Source of the DNA: Bactericera cockerelli
Lineage: Eukaryota; Arthropoda; Insecta; Hemiptera; Triozidae
Reading direction: 5' to 3'
DNA length: 64,000 nt
NCBI GenBank assembly: GCA_024516035.1
Contig: CM044956.1
Location: 4,728,583-4,792,582, forward strand
The translations under genes and the position numbers were made by a program. The stretch's first letter is position 1; the number at the start of each line of letters is the position of its first letter. The notes beneath the pieces are model-generated. The model did not search any database. It saw only the letters and a list, made by a program, of their open reading frames with translations, and was not told the origin of the DNA. Positions 30,439 through 41,999 of this stretch are shown piece after piece.

Positions 30439-30687
30439 GGCTGGTAAGCAGAGACGTTTTTCGAGGTCTCGAGCTTGCTATAGTGAATACTTCGACCTCG
30501 ACATTTTTTTTTTGTTACTTCCGCTTTTCTCACATGGTTATCTATAAAATAAAATGCCATGTACACATGCGCAAAGAGTTCACAGGCCATACAAAAAAAT
30601 TGTCTCTGCATAGTAAAATGAGCTGTTTTGACGGATAACGCTATAGTGACGACTGAAGAGATTGAAAAAAGTCTCTGCATACCAGCC
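30439..30687. mobile_element. 249-bp MITE with TAA target duplication
   Basis: GGCTGGTAAGCAGAGAC and GTCTCTGCATACCAGCC ends; TAA at 30436-30438 and 30688-30690. A TWA target suggests a PIF/Harbinger relative; TIR sequence differs from the 1750/28793 family. Confidence 0.75.
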
Positions 30688-31079
30688 TAAGTTAAACAGG
30701 GGGGGGTTCATATTGCTTAAACTAAGTTTTAAGAACAGGTACTTGTGTATTCATGTAACAAAATCATTGCTACTATACAGGTTTAATTTTCACTCTTCTG
30801 CTTAACAGTGAGCACTCATCACTCAAAATGCAGGGTGTCAGACTTCCTATGGATTGCATTGCCATTAACGAACCGATTTAATCGCGAACGTCTATTAGAA
30901 GAAAATAAAATCTTCGGTTAACGTCATTTCTTCTTACTTTTTTTAATAAATTCAACTTGTTTGACATAATGAGAGATATTTGTAACTGATGAGTCCAAAT
31001 AAGGACGAAACTAGTCTTAGACTGCTCTCTAAATCTTTTAAGGTCTATGATATAGACAAGACAAGCTTTTAATCTTGAG

Positions 31080-31340
31080 ACAATGAATTAGTACAGATGA
31101 CAATAAATACCGTCACTTAGACCCATTGTGCATGAAATTGTTCATTAAGTTCTTGATTAAATCTGTCCCTGTGAGTCATTTGTGCAGAAAGTTATTGGTA
31201 CGGTTCACGATTAAACATTTTTGATTGTACTTAAATTCTAACAATAGAGCCATTTGATTGTGCATAACTTTGTACATTATTAGACCCTTTTGATTGTGCA
31301 TTCAGTTGTTCGTTAAGTTCACGATTAAATCCGTCCATTA
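31080..31340. repeat. Degenerate ~65-bp repeats
   Basis: CCATTGTGCATGAAATTGTT / CATTTGTGCAGAAAGTTAT / TGATTGTGCATAACTTTG / TGATTGTGCATTCAGTTGTT, each followed by a CACGATTAAA(T/C)-like block in three cases. 30700-31080 shows nothing else. Confidence 0.6.
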
Positions 31341-31349
31341 GCAACTATA

Positions 31350-31556
31350 ATAATAATGATATCGCCTTATTTATACTGCCCGATTAAGACAACTAAATCC
31401 CATTATTCCAGCAGTAAGCTCAAGACATATTATTATGTGGTAAAAATCCCAAATGGGAGGATAAATTGTAATGTCACGGTTGGATTTCAAACCCACGACT
31501 TCTGGAAACTTTGGATTCACAGAGAGCCGCCTTTACCACTGAGCTACCGGGACAGA
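31350..31556 (-). repeat. Family D SINE
   Basis: Reverse full copy from the ATT microsatellite to GAGCTACCGGGACAG, abutting the DTL stop codon. Confidence 0.85.
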
Positions 31557-31560
31557 CTAT

Positions 31561-31913
31561 CTAGCTATTCAGCGGCCGATTCTCTGTGTCCAGTCGCGGC
31601 ACCTTGCAATGATGCTGCAGAAAATCCGTAAGCGACGGAATCCCCGACGAGCCACTGTTCAACCTTCGCCGTGACTTCTTGCCACTGCGGCCGCCGCCCG
31701 TCTTGTCGGCAGAATCGCGACGGGCGGCCTTGTCCGAGGAGCCGCCGACGCCGCTGGGCCGCCGCTTGGGCGTGACTTCTTTACGGAGGCTGACGAGCCA
31801 GTTGGTGGGCGTGGCGGGTTTGGGAGAGGGACGCATGGCGGTCGGATGAAGGGCGGAGTCGACGACGAAACTTGGCAGGTTGAGGGTGGGGGAGGCGACG
31901 CAGGAGGCAGTAT
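31561..31913 (-). CDS. DTL: DTL last exon
   Basis: (D)TASCVASPTLNLPSFVV to PRLDTENRPLNS, TAG at 31561-31563; acceptor CGTCTCTCAG. Basic, Ser/Pro-rich tail with NWLVSL and SLTDFL. Confidence 0.88.
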
Positions 31914-34900
31914 CTGAGAGACGAAAATTACTAATAATATGAGATTCTTTTATGAGGGAGTAGACCAGCAGTCTGGCTGGGGGACTATAAACAGGGAGTA
32001 GACAAGCAGTCTGGCTGGGCGACTTAAAACAGGGAGTACACCAGCAGTCTGGGTGGGGAACTATAAACAGGGAGTAGACCAGCAATCTGGCTGGGGGACT
32101 ATAAACAGGGAGTAGACAAGCATTAGCTTGGTTCTGGGGGCCCTTGTCAATTATTAGCCTCCTTGTAAAGACAGTGGTAGAAGTGCTGAGTCATTCCTCC
32201 ACTGTCTGGCTACCATCGTTCACGATAACGCCACCCTATGATGATGATGAGATTCTACTATTAATTCCACCATTGGTAAAATTTAGCTCTCAAATTAAAT
32301 ACAAAGTTCAAGAGTCCAGCAGATAAAACAATTAGTTGATCACTTTCGTGATGTCACAATCACTCAAACTCGCTTTACTAATTATTTCCCCGACCTCAGT
32401 AGCTTGATCGATAAGGCGGCGGACTTGTAACCTAGAGGTCGGTGGTTCAAGTCCCGGTTTCAGCGTAGATTTTGTAAAGCTAGTTTAAGTAGTTGTGATG
32501 ATATCACGAAAGTGATTAACACAAATATGATACTAACTACTAATTATTTCCTGAACTTGGGACTTGAACCACCGACCTCCGATTACAAGTCCGCGACCTT
32601 ATCGATCAAGCTACTGAGGTTGGTCAGAGAAAACAATTACTTATTACTTACCATTTAAGTCTGGCTGGGGGATGTTAAACAGGAAGAAGACCAGTGTCCC
32701 GCTAGAGGACTATAAACAGAGAACTGACTAGTTAACCCTTACAAGTCAGGCTAGCTTCCAGTTGCCTAAGTGTTTAATGGCTTACAAAGAAAAAGTCTCA
32801 CGAGGGTTGATCGCATATAGAAATATGTGGTTCAAGGCGAGCCAACTTTAAAATAAACTCAACTGGAGACCATTGTGTTAATGTGGGTAGCTGGTACGAT
32901 TCCCAGCGAATGGAGGGTAAAACCCCCGTCCTAATCTAGGACGTTAAATCAAATAGACTCGTTGGCGTTAGGAAGGGCATCTAGCCGTAAAAAATGTGCC
33001 AAAACTAATCAACCTTAACCATGAGGTTGAACAACGTCGACCCTGCTTGAGCGGGATAAGACAGAGTAAAAGAAGAAGAAGAGAAGACCATCATCCCCCC
33101 ACCAGTTGTAGCCCCAAGCTAGCAACAACAACAACTTACCATTTGAGTGAGATATGGGTGGAGTTTTTGGTCGTCTAGGCTTGGGTTTAATCTGCAGCTG
33201 ACTGAATTCTATATTGAGTGAGGGAGGATCCTCTACGAGTTTGGTATCCTGAGCAAAGCTCTCAGTCCATACGCACAGCTCTCCTTCCTCTGAACCTCCG
33301 CAGATCTGAAAATAAATAAATTATTATTATTAAATTCTTTATTGACAGGACATAATTATATAAAGTTCACGAAATATAAGACATAGATATACCGTTGGGT
33401 GGAAGAGATTGCCCCAGACAATAACTCCGCCCTTTAGTTTGGACATTAGTATTATTTTCTTCTTTATTATTTATTTTCAAACTATTTCATCACTTATTAA
33501 TTTTCGAGTTATATTATAATACTGTACATTTTGTATACTTCGTCTTTCTAATAAAAATTTATATATTAATAATAATGTACAAACAAATAATGATGAAAAT
33601 TAAATACAAAATTGAAAAAAAATATAAACAAAAAAAAAACACAACATAGATAAAATATCTACAGATGTCCTAACTAACTAAAGGGCGGGGTTATTGCCTA
33701 TGGCAATTTTTTCCACACAATCCTTGTTTTCTTTGTGTTATTACATCATAATTTTAGTGGATAGCGCAGAATTTCAGGACTTTTCCGTACCTGTAATATC
33801 CTAATATCTTATGTTTGCCTATATGTAATTCCGCCACTTTGTCTTGGAAAATGTTAATAACTCGGTGGTAAAGGCGGCACTCTGTGAATCCAGAAGTTCC
33901 AGAGGTCGTGGGTTCGAAACCCAGTCGGGACATGACAAGTTATCCTCCCATTTGGGATTTTTACCACATAATAATATATCTTGAGCTTACTGCTGGAATA
34001 ATGGGACTTTAATAGTCCTAATCGGGCAGTATAAATAAGACGATATTATTATTATTATTATTTCCCTTACTTCTACATATGATTATATGGAACCCCGATA
34101 TTATGAACATTTACATTGAACCCCGCTATTTTGAACTACCCCTAGTCCCAATTAGTTCATAACAACGGGGTTCTACGTACAGAGAGAGAAAAAAAAACCC
34201 GTCACTCTTAACACTTAGACGACCGGCATGGTTTTTCGTGAATTCTCTTGTGGGACCGGCGAGAATACGGCTATCGGCTATGCGTGTACCACCGGTGGTA
34301 CACCCGGTCCATTCCGTACGAACGTGCGTGTACCACCGGTGTTACACCCGGTCGTCTACGTGTTAAAAGAAGTTCCTCCTCTCTCACCAAAGTCTCCCGG
34401 TCTCTCGTCTGGATCCAGTCCACGCCCGTCAGTTCCTCGAAGGCTGGCCCCGCCTCCTCGTCACTCTCGACCAATGGGCGTCGAGTCCGCGTGTTCCAGA
34501 TATTGAGCACGCCACTGCTGGACCCCGCCACCAGGTGGCGCGCGTCTGGACTCAGCCGGATCTTGATGTGGAACGAGAGGAGCTTGCTCGAGTGCGGGGC
34601 GGGGATTTCCGACACTGGAGGAGAGAAAGGGTTATTTTTTAATCAACCATTTTAATAATAAATACCCGGTGTACGGGAGTATATTTACGGGAATAGCCCT
34701 ATTTACAATGTCAACAATAATAATGACAATACAAAGAAAAAAATAAAATTAAAAAAAAATACACATAAAATGTATTCACAGTTCAAAATTTACTTATTCT
34801 TTTATTGTTAAATGTAAAATTTTGTATTTTGGAATAATTGTAACTATGTATTTTAATAGCTTTACTAAATCTTTGCTGAAACCAGGACTTGAACTACCGA

Positions 34901-37259
34901 CCTCCAGGTCTCAAGTCCGCCGCCTTATCGATCAAGCTACTCAGGTCGGTAAATAAAAAGTAAAAACAATTTAAAAAAAGTAAAAGTAAATAGAAGTAGA
35001 TAAAATACATACCAGGCGTTTTACTGTACGTTCCCACATCGAATATCTGAATGGTCGAGTCTTGCGCCCTCGCGTACAACCGCATCAACCTCGAGTCCAG
35101 CGCCAGGCAGGAGAACCCGGTCACGTTGCTCGGGGCTTCTAAACTGTACAAGGCTTTGGGCAAGTCCGTCAGATTGCAAAAGCTCCGCCTCAGGTCCCAG
35201 ATTTTCACCACCCGCGATTCCGCACACGAGGAGATGAGTTTGTTCGAGTCCTGGAAGAGCATGGATCGTATGCTGTTGTTGTTGTTGAAGCCAAACGTGG
35301 GCTTGCGTGGTTGCTTGCAGTAGGCTTTGCGGATGGAGATGTCGGGTTTGGACAGGATGCGGGTGTCCCAGACAAAGATGCAGCCGTCTGCAGTACCACT
35401 GGCGAATATGTCTGAAAAATAAGGAAAGTTAAAAAAACACATTGGTCGATTAATTTTTTTTAAATAATAATAATGTGTTTTATTGTACATTTCTTTTACA
35501 TTACATAGGTACATAGAAGATATAGCACATAGGAAAAGAAATATTAAAGTGAAACTGAATGTTTTACACAGACTTGTCACACTAAGAGACCACAGTATAG
35601 AATGGGTCTCTTGTTTATTAAGTTTTTTTTATCATACGTGTGTTCATCACAACCGTGATATTACAACTACTCTCTATTAAAGAGACTTTTCTTCCTTCCT
35701 GTCCACAGGCCTAAAGCCCATTCTGTGTCGAAAAACAAAATAAAAAATACTCAAACTTGCTTTACTAATTTTTTGCATAACTTCAGGCTTGAACCACTGA
35801 CCTCCAGGTTACAAAAAGTCCAAGGCTTTATTGATGAAGCTACTGAGGTTGGTTGAGTACTTCTATAAAGAGTTGTTTTTGGTTACAGTTGTTTGTAAGG
35901 GATACCTTCCGGTGCGGACGTGTTGACCCAGCACCTAAATGGGTAGGATTGTGTCACTTCTAGCCTATCAAATAGGAGGCATACCACGGGATAGGCAAGC
36001 TACAACACAGACCACAAGCGTCTACAGTAGCTCCCTGTTTCATGGCTACGAAATAAAAAAAGGCTGTGAAACACTCATATTTTTTTTTCTTTTCTTTTTA
36101 AACACTCATAAAAAAGAGCTCACTAGGATTTTCCGGATTGACAGCTATGCTCTTCATGGAATTTGAGCCAGACGAATAGTACTTGACATCTTCCGGTGAT
36201 ATGTAGGAGGTCTCGGCAGCTACTTGGTGGTAGCCCACTGTGCCATCCCCGCAGGCAGTGAATATGTGTTCCCCGTCATGTGACCATACAAGGTCATAAA
36301 TGCAGTTGAGATGACTGAGAATACGAAATGATACTTTGACTTTGTTGTCTGAAATTATAAGCAATATTGTTGTTAAATTCATTCATAAATGTAGACAATA
36401 ATAATGTAACATATTTTTTTTTAAATTTATTTATTTAATAACAAGATAACATACACAAAGGTATTTTTCCTAAGCTAAAAGCTTCCAAAAAGTTATATTG
36501 AGGAAAAAAATGGGCCCAACCCAGACTCGGTTAGGTTAATGTGGGTGGGTGGTATGCTTTCTAGATTCTGGAGGATAAAAAACTTATCCTAAATAATCCA
36601 TTTCAGGCTGCTAAAACCCCAAATTGAACCATTGGACACAAGAGCCTACACATTGGATCTGTGTATCCATACAATCATTGCACAACCATGATGGGTAAGT
36701 ATGTGGGTGTACCTATCTCACAAATTATAACAAATGGAGGGTGAAACCCCCATTATGATATGAGCATATAGTTGAAAGTGATGTTAAACCCACATTAAAA
36801 AAAGAACATAGAATTATTATTATTATATTTGAAGAAGATTAGAAAGAAGAGATTAGGAGGGAAAATACTAAAATATTGGTAATAACAGTATCATTTACTA
36901 CCATATAACATTTCATTAATAGATATACATATTTTACAGATATGTGAAGTTTTTTTTCTAAGTTTTTGTACCTACTTTGGGACTTTGTTTGAAAGTAAGT
37001 GTTTTTTTTTTTTAAATTAGCTCATTAACTAGGATTTCATGAATAGTTCAAGGAAACAGTATGACTATCAAGTTACCATGGTCCAAGTTGTGGACAGACA
37101 CTTGTCCTTCCTCATGACCCACTGCTATTCTCACATGATCACTCCTTGATGACGGATCAAAAGCAACATTCATGAGAGGTCCATCATCCACCTTCAAGAG
37201 TGTTTGCTTCTTCAAGTTTTTCAATCTTAAATCAACCAGACTGTCTTCTCTCTTGAACA
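31561..37259 (-). CDS. DTL: DTL/CDT2, CRL4 substrate receptor (all but first exon)
   Basis: Six minus-strand exons join in phase (1553 bp, 516 codons plus TAG; first exon missing). WD40 propeller with two WDxR DDB1-binding motifs: FVWDTR and IWDLRR. SHLNCIYDLVWS, NIFASGTADGCIF, SMLFQDSNKLISSCAES and IKIRLSPDARHLVAGSSSG match DTL blades in order. The C-tail has the DTL NWL motif (PTNWLVSLRKEVTPKRRP) and ends GIPSLTDFLQHHCK, PIP-box-like. Known role: DDB1-CUL4 receptor recruiting PCNA-bound CDT1, p21 and SET8 for ubiquitination in S phase and after damage. Shorter than human (730) because the tail is short. Convergent with MROH1; divergent from WDHD1. Confidence 0.9.
31935..32125. repeat. Four ~40-bp tandem units from Family H
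   Basis: GGGAGTAGACCAGCAGTCTG-GCTGGGGGACTATAAACA units at 31955, 31998, 32032 and 32072. The unit is the Family H 3' end (compare TTAACGTCCCCCAGCCAGAC). Confidence 0.8.
32335..32625. repeat. Cluster of Family B SINE pieces in alternating orientation
   Basis: Minus tail 32337-32385, full plus copy 32391-32530, minus head and body 32545-32622. Confidence 0.85.
32640..33070. repeat. Family H (minus) and Family A 3' part (plus)
   Basis: GTCTGGCTGGGGGATGTTAA to ~32890 is reversed H. GTGGGTAGCTGGTACGATTC to ~33050 is the Family A body with its AACCATGAGGTTGAACAACG hairpin. Confidence 0.8.
33140..33305 (-). CDS. DTL: DTL exon
   Basis: ICGGSEEGELCVWTESFAQD to RRPKTPPISHSN; last propeller strand (LCVW) then the linker. 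Phase 0 in, phase 1 out, donor GTAAGT. Confidence 0.9.
33340..33730. repeat. Inverted Family G copies
   Basis: Forward GGTTGGGTGGAAGAGATTGC at 33394 to ~33560; reverse GGGCGGGGTTATTGCC at 33678-33715. Confidence 0.8.
33845..34060 (+). repeat. Family D SINE, complete body
   Basis: CGGTGGTAAAGGCGGCACTC head (5' end eroded), GGGTTCGAAACCC, and body to GACGATATTATTATTATT. Confidence 0.88.
34088..34178. mobile_element. Short TIR element (~90 bp)
   Basis: GGAACCCCGATATTATGAAC and GTTCATAACAACGGGGTTC are imperfect inverted ends around a TTTGAACTACC core. Confidence 0.55.
34212..34362. mobile_element. piggyBac-like MITE with TTAA target
   Basis: 151 bp, ends CACTTAGACGACCGG and CCGGTCGTCTACGTG, TTAA at 34208-34211 and 34363-34366. 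Internal GTGTACCACCGGTGGTACAC palindrome, half-repeated. It lies ~20 bp into the intron from the DTL donor at 34386-34387. Confidence 0.85.
34388..34614 (-). CDS. DTL: DTL exon
   Basis: (V)SEIPAPHSSKLLSFHIKI to WIQTRDRETL. Contains IRLSPDARHLVAGSSSGVLN, the most DTL-like blade; takes one base from the upstream exon, donor GTGAGA. Confidence 0.92.
34860..34950 (-). repeat. Family B SINE head
   Basis: CCTTATCGATCAAGCTACTC at its right end; body truncated at ~34860. Confidence 0.8.
35013..35411 (-). CDS. DTL: DTL exon
   Basis: (N)IFASGTADGCIFVWDTR to IQIFDVGTYSKTP. Holds both WDxR motifs (DDB1 contact) and SMLFQDSNKLISSCAES. Acceptor TTTTTCAG, donor GTATGT. Confidence 0.93.
35755..36090. repeat. 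Family B (minus) and Family F (plus) SINEs
   Basis: Family B reversed at 35757-35858. Family F body GGTTACAGTTGTTTGTAAGG to GCTGTGAAACACTCATA at 35880-36082 without its tRNA head. Confidence 0.75.
36124..36348 (-). CDS. DTL: DTL exon
   Basis: (D)NKVKVSFRILSHLNCIYDLV to SIAVNPENP; HLNCIYDLVWSHDGEHIFTA is the first conserved propeller blade of DTL. Acceptor AATTTCAG, donor GTGAGC. Confidence 0.92.
36400..37050. other. DTL intron, repeat scraps
   Basis: AATAACAAGATAACATACAC at 36445 repeats the stretch at 6390. GGTTAATGTGGGTGGGTGG (36532) resembles a decayed Family A body. Otherwise AT-rich. Confidence 0.5.
37077..37259 (-). CDS. DTL: DTL exon, first resolved
   Basis: FKREDSLVDLRLKNLKKQTL to GHEEGQVSVHNLDH. 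MNVAFDPSS...RIAVGHEEGQVSV matches DTL CTFSSAPNMEHVLAVANEEG. Starts with two bases of a codon, so the upstream exon must end in phase 1. Confidence 0.85.
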
Positions 37260-37414
37260 CTGAAAGGTAACAAGGTTTTATTAACAATGCATAAAAATTC
37301 AAATAGGTATTTAAATAATTCATATATTTGAAAGTGAAAGGTTTGTCAATCTTCCATGAACAAAGATACTTCACTGAAGAATAATAAATTAAGCTTGTCT
37401 GAAATGAAATTGTT

Positions 37415-37670
37415 GTTGTTGTAGCCAGCTTGGCTACAGCTGGAGGGGTTAGTGATGGTCTCCAGCCAAATTTATTTCAAAGTTGGCTCATCCTGAACCA
37501 CATATTTCTATGTGTGATCATTTGATCAATCATCATGAGGACTTGGACTTTTCTTTATAAGCCATTAAAGCATTAAACCCTTAGGAAACTGCAAGCTAGC
37601 CTGGCTTGTAAGGGTCAACTAGTGGTGTTCTTCTCCCTGTTCAATGTCCCCCAGCCAGACCAATAAAATC
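37415..37670 (+). repeat. Family H copy
   Basis: TAGCCAGCTTGGCTACAGCT to GTCCCCCAGCCAGAC. 37671-37980 has no recognised feature. Confidence 0.82.
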
Positions 37671-37984
37671 AATCAAGCTGACTAGATATCATTAGCCAGA
37701 TAAAATACGTTTTAACTTGGGTACTGGACAATTTGTCTTTTGTTTGTCTATTTATTTGACTATCTGTTCCATGATAATTCCCAGCCGGATACTTCAAAAT
37801 TGTTGAAAATTAGTGCACATGTTCATTGGGGTCACATCAGGCTATTTTGGGTTGAGTCATGGCCAAGTTAGGGATATTTTGTTAAAAATTGAAAAGGATT
37901 TTTGTAATTTTATATATGAAAGTTAATATTTTGATATTTTGTAGAGTAAATATTATAAATTTATCATAATTGTATTTGTAACAA

Positions 37985-38085
37985 CAACTCAAACTGGCTC
38001 TACTAAATATTTGATTAAGGTGAGGCTTGAACCAACCTCTGATTACAAGTCCACTGACTTATTAATCAAGCTACTGGGGTTGGTT
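37985..38085 (-). repeat. Family B SINE, degenerate
   Basis: GACTTATTAATCAAGCTACT head reversed at ~38055-38085. Confidence 0.65.
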
Positions 38086-38099
38086 AGAGTGGTCAATAA

Positions 38100-39480
38100 C
38101 TAACATTTGATTTCCTTGGTTATATTTTGTAATTGTGAATACTAATAGGGGTGTGTGCTCAAAATAGTTTGGTGACCCCAAAAGAGTGCTGGTGGATATT
38201 TTTTAAATGAAACCCATCAAGTGGGGTTTTGAATGAAAGGTCTTGATGCTTGATTTCTGATTTTATTAAGGTAATCTGTGTGAGGTTAACAGTTCACAGA
38301 ACTACTAATTATTTACTTTTCATTGGTTTCATTAAAAAATTGGCAGTACATTGTGAGGTATTACATTGTGTACATTGTGAGTGTCAGGGGTTAATATCCC
38401 ATCAATTATTTTCCCACCATCATGACATAACCATTATTAAGTTCTTCCATCAGTAGGACAACTAGACACTATTGTGCAAACTCTTTTGTCCCACAGGTGG
38501 GTTAACCGGTTGTGTACTGTTTAGGTATGTGTTAAAGCTAAGTATGACATGTACTTCATGTTTTCAAAGGCAAATGTCATAATAATTCTGTTCAAGGTAC
38601 TTTGAGTACTATCCAACTCTAATCATCTAACTTTATGATGGGTTCTTCACTTAACCTCAAAATCAGCGTTTCGCTCGAAATACGCTTACTTTTTGCAAAT
38701 TCAGGGATTGGCAAGAATATAAACAAAATTGTGGCGGTAATTTAAAAAAAACCTTCACTATGTGAAATTGAGGCGTATTTGGTGTTTGATCATTTGTCAA
38801 ATAATTAAATATAATAATCTTTACTCTATAGAAATAAACAACGAATTTGATTATTCAACAGGGTTCAACAAACAACCATAAACATTATTTACGAAAAATT
38901 CTCTAGAATAATTCATTTTTAATTCTCATTAAACTATCCCTTTTTCTCTTTTACCTTACTACAGTCATTGCTTCCCAGCTTCATTTTTTTTATATTTCTT
39001 CATCTGTTAACTTGCCGATGAGGGCGATGAGGTAAAGTGAAGTCGCTGAGATTAATGTTTTGAAGATCGCGCATGGCACTTGGTCTATTTTTGTGCATAA
39101 ATTTAAAATTGTCGAAATCGAATTTTGTTTCAACGAAATTCGGATCGCCCTAAAAGATTATTGCTTTAAACCTGGCGGGACGCAGTCATATATATTATAT
39201 ACGAATGTCAAGGAACCAAGGTCTGTCGTAATCTAGCTTGTGATCAATTGTATACTATGGACTTGGACATGAAAGGAGCCTAGACATCGGATTTGGGCGT
39301 CCATATAATCCTCTCACCACCGTGATTTAGGTATCAATACCTATCTCACGGACACGGAATTTTTATTATATAATTGTATACTATTTGTGAAATATTTTTT
39401 TTTGTTGTAATTATTACTAAGTTACGCGCGCCCTAAAACTTTTTATATTCTTGTTGCAAATAATATTGAATGTTATAGAT
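38100..39480. other. Presumed DTL 5' region, first exon not resolved
   Basis: A minus-strand ATG at 39098 opens a 32-codon frame (MHKNRPSAMRDLQNINLSDF...) in the right place for a DTL exon 1, but its only visible donor (CAA-GTTAAC) is in the wrong phase for 37259. No promoter motif can be defended. Confidence 0.3.
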
Positions 39481-39582
39481 GGCGGCATGCAGTCATATCC
39501 GACATTGAAGGAACTAACATTACGACAGACGATTACAACAGACCTTTTGGTTCCTTCAATGTCGGATCTGACTGCGTGCCGT
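39481..39582. repeat. Long hairpin, ~35-bp arms
   Basis: GGCGGCATGCAGTCATATCC...GAAGGAACTA (39481-39516) pairs with 39547-39582. A diverged half-copy (GCGGGACGCAGTCATATATA) is at 39175. Likely a MITE. Confidence 0.8.
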
Positions 39583-40848
39583 TAGATTATAATCGAGTTA
39601 TTTTGCCTTAAATTACAGTCAATTGTATTTGCAACAATAATAAAAAAAGTTTTAGTGCGCGTGTAAGTTTATAAAAATTACAAAATTGATTTAAAAATTT
39701 ATATCATAAAAATAGAACGCAAATGACTTCTGCCAGTAGTGGGATTATATATACTCTGCGAGAAAAAAACATCTTAGTTAAAAAAATCTTGTGACTGAGG
39801 TATGTATTATTAGTACCTCTTTGGGAACTTCAGCAATAAGAGTTAAAATATTTTGCCGTACCCTGTAGAAATTTCGATAAAAATTTCAAGACGTTGGTAG
39901 CTTCGCGTACATTAGCTTTTCTTGTTTTTATGCTTTCTGTTTATGTTCTTGAATTTTTAAATTTTGGCGCTTTTACTTTTTTTCTACCTTTGGCGTATAT
40001 CACAAAAAATACGCCAACTCCGTTTCGCGAGAGCAAAACTCTACTGGCGCTATCTTGAAGAATCCTTTGGAACTAACATTTTTCGAGAAACACGGTGTTT
40101 TTTTGTAAGTGAAGAACCCATCATTAGAATCATGCATTGTACTAAGTAAGTGTACTTCATTCTGTAAAGGTGTTTCTTTTCTGCTTTAATTTTGTGTGTT
40201 TTTCTAAAACACACAAAATTTATTACCCACTGTAAGGTATTTTAATATAATATTATACCAACAGGTACAGGATGGAAGGAGAAGACATAGATATTTACTT
40301 ACTTTCCATATCAGTAGGTGAAAGGAAAGTATGTAAGAAGAGGAACTTGTAGGATTGATCATGATTAATTGTGATCAAGCCCATGAGATACGCAAAATAT
40401 CTCAATATCTGTATGAATAGAAAAAGTAATAGCAATTGAGGAGGATTGTTCTCTGTCTTTTTCATCAATAAATATAACTATCCAGAATATTCACATGAAC
40501 TGGTAAACTTACCAAAACCAAGAGCTCTCTGATTTATTGAGTTCACAAGATTCATTTTAAAAAGAGTAGGTGTCAATTTAAAAGCCTTTGGGGTAGATGA
40601 TTTCCATTACTTGGTTTTATAGCCTTAAATAAGAAATCTATTTTTTACCATCACTTATTTTAGTCCAATCAAATTAAATCAATGCAATTTATTGAAGTTC
40701 AGTAATGCAAAAGTAAGAAAATTGGTTAAATTTTACTTGGATTTAAATAAAAATGAAATGGTTTTCACTTTTCATAACATAAATGAATGCCATAAACATA
40801 AAATCAAAATTATTTATTTTCAACATTTTCAAAAAATCGCGCTTTCTT
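39583..40848. other. Intergenic AT-rich region
   Basis: No gene seen. AAACTCTACTGGCGCTATCT and the next ~35 bp (40034-40087) recur at 41028-41082 inside MITE X. Confidence 0.5.
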
Positions 40849-41203
40849 TAGTCGTATTTTTCTTTCTAACCAGAAAAAATTTCCTGGTTAGGTTTTTTCC
40901 AAATATTTCCATTTTATTCCAAGGTCATTCGTAAAAGAAAAATGCGTTTGGTTACTTTTAAAGATAAACAATGGACTTAACCTATAAAAGAACTGGAAGC
41001 AAGAATTTTCTACTTCCACTTTGGTTAGCAAACTCTACTGGCGCTATCTTGACGAATCCTTTGGAACTAACGTTTTTCGAGTTTTTTATAACTTTGGAAG
41101 TGGAAATTTTTCCTATTCCAAAAGAAAAATGACTTGCTTCCAGTTTGGTTCATTTTATTCCCGTTTGGTTAACTTTGGTTAGAAAGAAAAATACGGCAAA
41201 AAA
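40849..41203 (+). mobile_element. MITE X copy with internal insertion
   Basis: CGTATTTTTCTTTCTAACCA left and TTGGTTAGAAAGAAAAATAC right TIRs. Middle shares AATGGACTTAACCTATAAAA with the other copies; the AAACTCTACTGGCGC block at 41028 is an insertion absent from 53742-54033. Confidence 0.8.
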
Positions 41204-41215
41204 TACGGCATTTTG

Positions 41216-41410
41216 GTGCGGCGTCACACAACACAAGTTCGCACAGCATAATGGTCTTTCAGCATAAAATATCGATAATCGAATTCATATTTTAAAAATC
41301 GTGTTCGTACAACACAATCACATCCAACACAATGGTTACACAGCATAAGTTCGTACAGCACAATGAACGCACAGCATAACCGATTAATCGAAAAAAACTT
41401 CATTGTATAG
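41216..41410. repeat. Degenerate 'ACAGCATAATGG' repeats
   Basis: Five or six ~20-25 bp motifs of the form CACAACACAAGTTCGCACAG / CAGCATAATGGTC. The same array lies next to the inverted MITE X at 53588-53725. Confidence 0.75.
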
Positions 41411-41590
41411 ACTATGGATGTAGGGGAAGTAGACATACGGGATTTTTCCCAAATCTCTAGTAAAATATCCCACGATATTTTTAAAAAATCCTTTAAAAGT
41501 AAATATCGCAAAAGCTAAGACCTGGAACATGTTTATTTTATTAATTATTTAACTAATTTTAAGGGTTTAAAATCGAGATGGGTACATTTG

Positions 41591-41815
41591 TCACCGTGGC
41601 CGAGTGGGTAACGCACTAGACTTGCACGCACGGTGACTTGAGTTCGATCACCGCAGGACAGGATTTTTTTTCACTCGTACCTCGTAAGGCAAAATAAGTA
41701 GCTTCTTTACTGTGAGCAACGACCTTAAAGATATGGAACCCCAAAATTATAGATATTAAACCCCAGTTAAAATAAATAAAATTAATATTATTCATTTCTG
41801 TAGCGTGCGGCACTT
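41591..41815 (+). repeat. Family E tRNA-derived SINE
   Basis: CACCGTGGCCGAGTGGGTAA head, GAGTTCGATCACCGCAGG, body with ACCTCGTAAGGCAAAATAAG. Confidence 0.75.
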
Positions 41816-41999
41816 ATAAAGGGGTATTCACAAAACAGCTATTCAAATAAACCTCACACAGTCTGAGTGGGCGGGAATAATAATAATGTGTTTCTTTATG
41901 TTATTAAATCACAATTTTAGTGGGTAGCGCAGAATTATAGGACTTTTCCATATCTTTAATAACCCAATATCTTATTTTTGCCTATAATCCTGCCACTGG

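Noticed and set aside
30435..30680. 81-codon minus-strand frame as a small gene
   Set aside because: Coincides with the TAA-flanked MITE at 30439-30687; no homology.
38938..38985. Minus-strand ATGACTGTAGTAAG-GTAAAA as DTL exon 1
   Set aside because: Phase does not fit the exon at 37259 and there is no similarity to the DTL N-terminus.
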